The notes below the pieces were generated by a model. That model was not told the origin of the DNA. It saw only the letters and a program-made list of their open reading frames with translations, and searched no databases. The translations under genes were made by a program, and so were the position numbers. A stretch of 64,000 nucleotides of DNA, from positions 1 through 64,000 of the forward strand of contig NZ_VCHX02000071.1 in NCBI RefSeq assembly GCF_005768555.2, in the 5' to 3' direction. Below, piece after piece: positions 58,469 through 64,000 of this stretch (position 1 is its first letter; each line of letters opens with the position of its first letter). This DNA comes from Streptomyces sporangiiformans. Its GTDB lineage: Bacteria > Actinomycetota > Actinomycetes > Streptomycetales > Streptomycetaceae.

Positions 58469-59392
58469 TCACCACGGCAGGGGTGCGGTGTGGGAGATGT
58501 CGAAGAACCCGCCGCCGCCATAGACCAGTGGGGCCCGGTCCTCGTGGCGGGCGGAGACCACCCGGCCGGTGAAAACGGTATGACTGCCGGCCTCCAGCCG
58601 CTCCCCGATCTCCACCTCCAGCTGGGCGCACGACCCGTCGATCAGCGGCGCACCGAAGCCTCCCGGGGTCCAGGCCAGTCCGGCGAACTTGTCGTCCGCC
58701 TTGGAGGCGAAGATCCTGGCGACGTCCAGCTGGTCGGCGGCGAGGATGTTGATGCCGAGATGGCTCGCCCGGTGCAGGGCCGGGTGGGTCGCCGAGCTGC
58801 GCTGGACACAGACCAGCACCATCGGCGGGTCCAGCGAGATGCTGGAGAAGGCGTTGACGGCCAGCCCCTTCGGCGCGCCGTCGTCGTCCGTGGTCACCAC
58901 CGTCACACCGGTGATGAACTTGCGGTGCACTCCACGGACGAGGTCGGGGTCCACGGCCGCCTGCACGGTGGTCGTGATGACGCCGAGCGCCTCCAACAAC
59001 TGGCGGGAGTCGAAGGTCACCCACTCCTCGGCCACCTTGGGCCCGTCGAAGCGGGCGAAGGTGGCACCTGCCACCTGCACCGGCTTCCCGGTGGGCGGCA
59101 CACCGAGGAAAGCGCCGGTGTGGTGGCCGGTGGAGCGCCACCGGATGGCCAGTCGGTCGCCGTCCCCGCCCTCGACGATCTCGTCGATCTCGGTCCGCAG
59201 ATCGGGAAACGCCAGGCGGACGGCACGGACCGAGTCCTTGAACTGCTCGCGGTCCTGCGGCGCGGCGGCAGGTCCGCGGCGTCGTACGTAGGACGGGCTG
59301 AGCAGTTCGTCGAGCGCCTCGACCCGACCCTGGTCCCAGGCCGCCTGCCAGGCGGAGCGGATGTGCGTCGCCCGGTCCAGGGTTTCCGCCAT
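58469..59392 (-). CDS. SnoaL-like domain fused to flavin reductase
   Basis: A 307-aa fusion. Residues 1-130 are SnoaL-like (RSAWQAAWDQGRVEALDELL, FPDLRTEIDEIVEGGDGDRL, the GHHTGAFLGVPPTGKPVQVAG block), a cone fold of polyketide cyclases and dehydratases. Residues 150-307 are an HpaC-type flavin reductase (FITGVTVVTTDDDGAPKGLAVNAFSSISLDPPMVLVCV, ADDKFAGLAWTPGG). It probably supplies FMNH2 to the LLM monooxygenase encoded divergently 221 bases away. ATG 59392 has AGGGAG 6 bases upstream; GTG 59407 is an alternative. Confidence 0.82.
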   Translation of the reverse strand: MAETLDRATHIRSAWQAAWDQGRVEALDELLSPSYVRRRGPAAAPQDREQFKDSVRAVRLAFPDLRTEIDEIVEGGDGDRLAIRWRSTGHHTGAFLGVPPTGKPVQVAGATFARFDGPKVAEEWVTFDSRQLLEALGVITTTVQAAVDPDLVRGVHRKFITGVTVVTTDDDGAPKGLAVNAFSSISLDPPMVLVCVQRSSATHPALHRASHLGINILAADQLDVARIFASKADDKFAGLAWTPGGFGAPLIDGSCAQLEVEIGERLEAGSHTVFTGRVVSARHEDRAPLVYGGGGFFDISHTAPLPW

Positions 59393-59537
59393 CGGCTGCT
59401 CCCTCACTCATGCCTTGTATGGCAGGGGACAGTAAGGAAAGCACCCATCGGTGTCAATCCTTGGAACACAGACACCTGGAAAGATCTGGAGAGTTATTAA
59501 CTGTGCAGGTCAGCTTTTGTTTCACCGTCATTAATGC

Positions 59538-59566
59538 TTGACGCCCCGGAACCGGCATCCTAGCCT
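59538..59566 (+). promoter_or_regulatory. Promoter of LLM monooxygenase operon
   Basis: TTGACG (59538-59543), a 17-base spacer and TAGCCT (59561-59566) match the HrdB-type consensus. The predicted start point is about 40 bases before the monooxygenase ATG. Upstream 59490-59535 is A/T-rich. Confidence 0.6.
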
Positions 59567-59613
59567 CGGCTGCCATGGCACAGCGCGAGCTGGAAATACG
59601 GGAAGGACGCCGT

Positions 59614-60756
59614 ATGCGGTTCTCGATATTCCACAACCTCGGAGCGCCCGGACGGCTCGGCGAGTACGCCCAAGTCATGGAAGAGGCCCGGGAGTTCGCG
59701 CTCGCCGCGGAACAGGCCGGATTCTGGTCCACCTGGTACACCGAGCACCACTTCGGGCACGAAGCGTTCGAAATCACCCCGAACCCGGTCCTCATGGGCG
59801 CCGACATCGCCGCCCGCACGGAACGCATCCGCATCGGCCAGGGCGCGAGCATCGCCACCTTCTGGCATCCACTGCGGCTCGCCGAGGACATCGCCCTGCT
59901 CGACCAGCTCTCCGGTGGCCGCGTCGAAGTCGGCCTCGGCCGGGGTCTGTACGGACGCGAGGCACTCAACCTGAACGCGCTGGCCGACCCGCGCGACCAG
60001 GAGCGCAACCGCGCGCTGTACGACGAGACGGTGGAGATCCTGCGCAAGGCCTGGAGCGGCGAGTTCTTCTCGCACAAGGGCCTCTTCTACGAGTTCCCCG
60101 CCCCCGGCGTGCGGTGGAACCACCCCCTCTCGCCCGCCACCGCCGACTACACCGAAGCCGGCGTCATCACGAAGATGCAGGTCACGCCTTTCCCTCTGCA
60201 GCGCCCGCACCCACCGCTGTGGCAGGTCATCGACAGCCCCCGCTCGATCCGGGCGGCTGCCGCGGACGGTGTCCAGGGCATGTTCTGGCTGCCCCCGGTC
60301 TCCGCGCTCAGGGACCGATTCGAGCTGTACCGGAGCACGGCGAGCGAGGCCTCGGGGCGTGAGTACGCGCTCGGCGAGGGCATCGGCCTCGTACGGGACG
60401 TCTACGTCGCCGACACCATGGAGCAGGCGCGGGCCGACTTCGAGGAGTCGCTGATGACCACGTACCGGTGGATCATGCACTGGCGCGGGCTCGGCAACCT
60501 GATGGAGGCGGGCGAGGAGCTGACCGACGCGCACGAGCTGTCCTTCGACTTCCTGCGGTCGCGCAATCTGCTGGTGGGCACGCCGGAGTACGTCGCCGAG
60601 AAGGTCGCCGAGCTGCGGGACGAGGTCGGTCTCGAGCACCTGCTGCTGTGGACCACCCACCCGGGCCTTCCGCACCGCAAGGCGATGCGCAGCCTGGAGC
60701 TGTTCGCCGAGAAGATCATGCCGCGGTTCGTCACCGGCGGAGGCGCCGGTGCCTGA
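59614..60756 (+). CDS. LLM-class flavin-dependent monooxygenase
   Basis: A 380-aa luciferase-like TIM barrel. Family blocks are FWSTWYTEHHFGHEA, RIRIGQGASIATFWHPLRLAED, LLDQLSGGRVEVGLGRGLYGREA, PLWQVIDSPRSIRAAAADGV and LLVGTPEYVAEKVAELRDEVG. It uses reduced flavin and oxygen to attack a carbon or nitrogen centre; substrate unknown. ATG 59614 is chosen because GGAAGGA lies 6 bases upstream; ATG 59575 adds 13 residues and has no site. First gene of a five-gene operon. The two DUF1185 proteins, hydrolase and aldehyde dehydrogenase behind it suggest a ring- or chain-cleaving route. Confidence 0.87.
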   Translation: MRFSIFHNLGAPGRLGEYAQVMEEAREFALAAEQAGFWSTWYTEHHFGHEAFEITPNPVLMGADIAARTERIRIGQGASIATFWHPLRLAEDIALLDQLSGGRVEVGLGRGLYGREALNLNALADPRDQERNRALYDETVEILRKAWSGEFFSHKGLFYEFPAPGVRWNHPLSPATADYTEAGVITKMQVTPFPLQRPHPPLWQVIDSPRSIRAAAADGVQGMFWLPPVSALRDRFELYRSTASEASGREYALGEGIGLVRDVYVADTMEQARADFEESLMTTYRWIMHWRGLGNLMEAGEELTDAHELSFDFLRSRNLLVGTPEYVAEKVAELRDEVGLEHLLLWTTHPGLPHRKAMRSLELFAEKIMPRFVTGGGAGA

Positions 60757-61366
60757 CGTGCGCAAGGTGTCGGCGCCTGAGGTCCGCAAGGTGGTCACCG
60801 TCACCGATGAGGTGCTGCTGGAGCTCGGCCGCCCGGTCGCGGTGCCGGTACGCCGGATCGCCGCGGCGGCGGTGATCCGCAATCCGTGGGCCGGGCTCGG
60901 TGTCGTGGCGGACCTGCAGCATGAGGTCGAGCGGATCGCACCCGGGCTGGCCCGGCTGCTCGCGGATCGGGTCATCGGGGCGCTGGGCGGGATCGACCGG
61001 GTCGAAGCCTTCGGCAAGGCGGCGATCGTCGGGCTGGACGGGGAGATCGAGCACGGCGGCGCGCTGATCCACACCCCGTTCTTCGGCAATGTGTTCCGCG
61101 AGTTGGTCGAGGGCACCTCGATCATCGTCTTCAGCGACGACCGGCTGCCGGCCGGGGAGCCGCTGACCGTACCGCTGTGGCACAAGACGGCGGCGGCCAC
61201 CCGCTCGCACTACCAGACCGCGCACATCCGCGTCCCCGACGCGCCCCGGCCGGACGAGATCGTCCTCGTCGCGGCGGGCGCGTCCGGCCCTCGCCCGAAC
61301 GCCCGGATCGGCGACCGCGCCACCGACCCCGTCGTCCGCCTCGCCGATCTGGAGACCGCGCCATGA
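60749..61366 (+). CDS. DUF1185 (amino acid synthesis family) protein, copy 1
   Basis: A 205-aa DUF1185 protein. The shared core with copy 2 is AVIRNPWAGLGVVADLQHEV, EAFGKAAIVGLDGEIEHGGALIHTPFFGNVFRE and the C-terminal HIRVPDAPRPDEIVLVAAGAS. The family name amino acid synthesis is historical; function is not established. The N-terminal stretch (MPDVRKVSAPEVRKVV) holds a small internal repeat. GTG 60749 overlaps the monooxygenase end by 8 bases. Its end overlaps copy 2 (ATGA). Confidence 0.8.
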   Translation: MPDVRKVSAPEVRKVVTVTDEVLLELGRPVAVPVRRIAAAAVIRNPWAGLGVVADLQHEVERIAPGLARLLADRVIGALGGIDRVEAFGKAAIVGLDGEIEHGGALIHTPFFGNVFRELVEGTSIIVFSDDRLPAGEPLTVPLWHKTAAATRSHYQTAHIRVPDAPRPDEIVLVAAGASGPRPNARIGDRATDPVVRLADLETAP

Positions 61367-61914
61367 AGGTACGCAAGATCATCACCTACACCGAGGACGT
61401 CCATACCGAGGGCGGCCGCCCGGTCGATCCGCCGGCCCGTACGGCGGTCGTGCTCGCGATCATCGAGAACCCGTGGGCCGGGCAGGGCTATGTGCAGGAC
61501 CTGCTGCCCGGCATCGACGAAGTCGCCCCGAAACTGGGCGAGTTGCTGGCTCCGAGGGTGGTCGAGGCGCTCGGCGCCCCAGTCGAGGCGTACGGGAAGG
61601 CCGCGATCGTGGGCCTGGACGGGGAGATCGAGCACGGCTCCGGGCTGATCCACACGCTCAAGTTCGGCGACTTCTTCCGCAAGGCGGCGAACGCCACCAC
61701 CCTGCTTCCGGCGGTGGAAAAGCGGGCGGCGGCGGGCACCGTCTTCGACATCCCGCTCAAGCACGTCACCGACGCCACGATCCGCTCGCACCACCAGAGC
61801 ATCGAGGTCCGGGTCCCGGACGGACCGCGCCACGACGAGATCGTGATCGGCCTCGCCGCAGCGGCCCAGGGCCGACCACAGGCCCGACTGGCCCCACTGT
61901 CGAGCGAGCAGTGA
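61363..61914 (+). CDS. DUF1185 (amino acid synthesis family) protein, copy 2
   Basis: A 183-aa paralogue of the gene before it. Shared blocks are IIENPWAGQGYVQDLLPGID, EAYGKAAIVGLDGEIEHGSGLIHTLKFGDFFRK and EVRVPDGPRHDEIVIGLAAAAQ. Loss of the ligand-site-like loop is not seen in either copy, so they may form a heteromer or act on successive substrates. ATG 61363 overlaps copy 1, and its stop overlaps the hydrolase GTG (GTGA). Confidence 0.8.
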   Translation: MKVRKIITYTEDVHTEGGRPVDPPARTAVVLAIIENPWAGQGYVQDLLPGIDEVAPKLGELLAPRVVEALGAPVEAYGKAAIVGLDGEIEHGSGLIHTLKFGDFFRKAANATTLLPAVEKRAAAGTVFDIPLKHVTDATIRSHHQSIEVRVPDGPRHDEIVIGLAAAAQGRPQARLAPLSSEQ

Positions 61915-62560
61915 GCGACGCGGCGACGACGGCGACGACGGGAACGCCGGCACCGAGCGCGGCAGGGCCGGGGCCGGGCGCGGCAAGGCCGACACCGGCT
62001 GCGGCGCCCGAACCAGTCGCGGCAGCACCGGAGCCAGGCGCGGCGCGGCCGGCATCGGCTGCGGCGCACGGACCAGGCACGGCAGCACCGGAACCGGACG
62101 CGGCAACCTCGCCCCACACACCGCCAAGCCCGGCCGACCCCACTACCGAGCAAGCAATGAGCGACGCAACCACGACGGCGACGACGGGAACGCCGGCACC
62201 GAGCGCGGCAGGGCCGGGGCCGGGCGCGGCAAGGCCGACACCGGCTGCGGCGCCCGAACCAGTCGCGGCAGCACCGGAGCCAGGCGCGGCGCGGCCGGCA
62301 TCGGCTGCGGCGCACGGACCAATCGCGGCAGCACCAGAGCCGGGCACAGCACCGGAACCGGGCGCGGCAACCTCGCCCCACGCACCACCAGCCCCGGCTG
62401 GCCCCACTACCGAGCGAGCAGTGAGCGACGCGGCGACGACGGCGACGGCGGGAGCGTCGGCACCGAGCGCGGCAGGGCCGAGGCCGGTGGCGGCGCACGG
62501 ACCAGGCACGGCAGCACCAGAGCCGGGCACAACACCGGAACCGGGCGCGTTTGCGGTGTC
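61895..62560 (+). repeat. Expanded repeat containing gene starts
   Basis: A DNA unit of 246 bp (61895-62140) is followed by a related 264-bp unit (62141-62404) and a partial third (from 62405). Each begins CCCACT-x-CCGAGC(G/A)AGCA and then a start codon plus GAGCGACG, so the potential starts recur at 61911 (GTG), 62157 (ATG) and 62421 (GTG). The units encode Ala/Pro/Gly-rich low-complexity sequence. Confidence 0.8.
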
Positions 62561-63479
62561 CGGCACGGTGCGCGGCTCGCGGCCCGATTCGGTGCTCGCT
62601 CCCCGTCCCGGGTTCGGCGGCCCTCTCGGCGCCGTGTCGCACCAGCCGCCTGTTCGGCAGGCAACGGCCCACAGCCCTCTGGCCGAGGCCGCCACGACGT
62701 GGCGCCCGCGGCAGGTGTCCCTCGCCCACGAAGTCCACGGCGAGGGACCCGATCTTGTGCTGCTGCACGGTGTCGGGCTCGACCGAGGGTTGTGGGGGCC
62801 GTGCCTTGCGGCGTTGGCGGCGCGGCACCGTGTGCTGCTGGTCGATCTGCGCGGACATGGCGCTTCCCCGGCAGCGGCAGCCGGCCTCACCCTTGGCGAA
62901 CTGGCCGAGGATGTAGCCGCGTTGCTGGAGGGCCCCACGCATGTGGTCGGATTCTCCCTCGGCGCGCTGGTGGCCCAGCAACTCGCCTTGACCCGGCCGG
63001 AGTCGGTCGCCTCGCTCACCCTCGTCAGCTCGGTGGCCGACCGTTCCGCCGAGGAGCGGTCGGCGGTCGCCGGCCGCAGACGACGGGCCGCCGAGGACTT
63101 CGAGGCCTCGGCACGGGCGACCGTCGAGCGGTGGTTCGCACCGGAGTGGCGGGTCCGGGAACCCTCGCGGGCCGAGGCGGTGCTGGGCACGCTGCTGGCC
63201 ACCGACCGCACCTCGTACCTCGCCTGCTACGACGTCTTCGCGACAGCCGACGCCGCGCTCTGGCCGCGACTGCCCCGCATCTTTGCCCCCACCCTGGCCA
63301 TCACCGGCGCCGACGACCCGGGCTCCACCCCGGAGATGACCCGGCGGCTCGCCGGGCAGATCCCCGGTGCCCGCGCGACGGTCCTGCCGGGAGCGCGCCA
63401 TCTGCTGCCGCTGGAACGCCCAGGGGACCTGACGAGGGCGATCCTGCAGCACACCGGACCACAGGAGAGTCCCGAATGA
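61911..63479 (+). CDS. Alpha/beta hydrolase with low-complexity repeat N-terminus
   Basis: A 522-aa protein from GTG 61911 (which overlaps the previous stop), or 352 aa if the last repeated start at 62421 is used. The first 220-260 residues are Ala/Pro/Gly-rich repeats and disordered. The hydrolase part has the oxyanion strand LVLLHGVGLDRGLW, nucleophile Ser in VVGFSLGALVAQQ, acid Asp in ITGADDPGSTPEM and His in GARHLLPLE. It resembles 3-oxoadipate enol-lactonase-type hydrolases; substrate unassigned. It overlaps the aldehyde dehydrogenase start (ATGA). Confidence 0.8.
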   Translation: MSDAATTATTGTPAPSAAGPGPGAARPTPAAAPEPVAAAPEPGAARPASAAAHGPGTAAPEPDAATSPHTPPSPADPTTEQAMSDATTTATTGTPAPSAAGPGPGAARPTPAAAPEPVAAAPEPGAARPASAAAHGPIAAAPEPGTAPEPGAATSPHAPPAPAGPTTERAVSDAATTATAGASAPSAAGPRPVAAHGPGTAAPEPGTTPEPGAFAVSGTVRGSRPDSVLAPRPGFGGPLGAVSHQPPVRQATAHSPLAEAATTWRPRQVSLAHEVHGEGPDLVLLHGVGLDRGLWGPCLAALAARHRVLLVDLRGHGASPAAAAGLTLGELAEDVAALLEGPTHVVGFSLGALVAQQLALTRPESVASLTLVSSVADRSAEERSAVAGRRRRAAEDFEASARATVERWFAPEWRVREPSRAEAVLGTLLATDRTSYLACYDVFATADAALWPRLPRIFAPTLAITGADDPGSTPEMTRRLAGQIPGARATVLPGARHLLPLERPGDLTRAILQHTGPQESPE

Positions 63480-64000
63480 CCCAACTCCCCCGCCACCAGC
63501 ACTTCATCGCCGGCGAGTGGACCGAGCCCGCCGAGGGCGAGTACTTCGAGAGCCTCAACCCGACCACCGCTCAACCCTTGTACGCGGCAGCGCACGGCAC
63601 CGCCGAGGATGTCGAGCGTGCGGTCGCTGCCGCCCGTACCGCGTTCGAGGACCCGCGCTGGCGTGACCTGAGCCAGACCCGGCGCGGCCGCCTGCTGCGC
63701 AACCTGGGCGACCTGATCGGCGAGCACGCCGAGGAACTGGCCCGTACCGAGACGCTCGACAACGGCAAGCTGCTGCGCGAGATGCGCGCCCAACTGGCCG
63801 GGCTGCCCGAGTACTTCTACTACTACGCCGGACTCGCCGACAAGATCCACGGCGAGGTGATCCCGGGTACGAGCCGGGAACTGCTCAACTACACGCTGCG
63901 CGAACCGGTCGGCGTCGTCGGGGCCATCACTCCGTGGAACTCCCCGCTCCTCCTCACCGCCACCAAGCTCGCCCCGGCTCTCGCCGCCGGGAACACCGTG
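63476..64000 (+). CDS. Aldehyde dehydrogenase (partial, cut by window end)
   Basis: The first 175 residues of an NAD(P)-dependent aldehyde dehydrogenase. Visible are HFIAGEWTEPAEGEYFESLN, the GDLIGEHAEELARTETLDNGK helix, and the REPVGVVGAITPWNSPLLLT segment with the oxyanion Asn. The catalytic Cys and Glu lie beyond the window. ATG 63476 overlaps the hydrolase stop. It should oxidise the aldehyde produced by the monooxygenase or hydrolase steps. Confidence 0.9.
   Translation, partial: MTQLPRHQHFIAGEWTEPAEGEYFESLNPTTAQPLYAAAHGTAEDVERAVAAARTAFEDPRWRDLSQTRRGRLLRNLGDLIGEHAEELARTETLDNGKLLREMRAQLAGLPEYFYYYAGLADKIHGEVIPGTSRELLNYTLREPVGVVGAITPWNSPLLLTATKLAPALAAGNTV

Noticed and set aside
61895..62560. 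Possible CRISPR array
   Set aside because: Units are 246-264 bp, in frame and coding, with no short repeats separated by unique spacers.

Overview
The window is GC-rich actinobacterial DNA, almost certainly from a Streptomyces or close relative. Signs of this are the very high third-position GC, frequent GTG and TTG starts, ATGA/GTGA start-stop overlaps, Sec/Tat-type secreted enzymes, many ABC uptake systems, a SpoIIE-type phosphatase and a large type I PKS. It reads as accessory or chromosome-arm metabolism and not housekeeping sequence: no tRNA, rRNA, ribosomal or CRISPR locus was seen.

Layout. (1) 1-8.1 kb, plus strand: an inositol-type sugar block (IolE-like and IolH-like TIM barrels, IolG-like dehydrogenase, MFS sugar porter), then a separate promoter and a three-gene sugar ABC transporter. 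(2) 8.2-11.8 kb: a VOC protein, a YceI protein, a decayed IS701-like remnant that still has both terminal repeats, and an intact IS701-family transposase. (3) 12.1-20.3 kb: a small polyketide locus with a DUF5988-like small protein, a stand-alone ketosynthase and a fully reducing KS-AT-DH-ER-KR-ACP synthase without thioesterase. It is followed by a secreted ricin-lectin/GH43 enzyme (20.4-21.9 kb).

(4) 22.0-39.3 kb is the most unusual part. A secreted PQQ-dependent sugar dehydrogenase gene diverges from a complete pqqABCDE operon. Next come a flavin reductase, a divergent nitroreductase-fold protein of 465 aa, a beta-grasp (MoaD/ThiS-like) protein without the diglycine tail, a histidine kinase with a receiver that lacks the phospho-acceptor Asp, and an AcoR-like regulator lacking sigma-54 motifs. 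F420 genes (fbiC and cofD) follow, together with a second nitroreductase, an AMP-forming acyl-CoA ligase and an OmpR-type response regulator. Two triple arrays of 11-bp direct repeats (TCAAC-led), one at each end of the region, suggest one regulon. My reading is a PQQ/F420 redox island serving an unidentified oxidation pathway.

(5) 39.3-46.2 kb, minus strand: a second sugar ABC system and a chimeric regulator. The chimera joins an AcoR-type sensor, a relic Walker A with Lys changed to Glu, a SpoIIE phosphatase and an anti-sigma ATPase. (6) 46.3-49.2 kb: an orphan barstar, a flavin monooxygenase-SDR pair and the tail of a lost SDR. (7) 49.2-64.0 kb: a divergent catabolic island. The minus strand carries livKHMGF, a D-amino-acid-dehydrogenase-like oxidase, an EamA-ornithine cyclodeaminase fusion and, separately, a SnoaL-flavin reductase fusion. 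The plus strand carries a tightly coupled operon of LLM monooxygenase, two DUF1185 proteins, an alpha/beta hydrolase with an expanded repeat N-terminus, and an aldehyde dehydrogenase cut by the window end. This looks like uptake and oxidative breakdown of a nitrogen-containing compound.

All calls come from reading the sequence alone; no database search was run. Family names rest on recognised motifs and architecture, and pathway roles are inferences unless stated.
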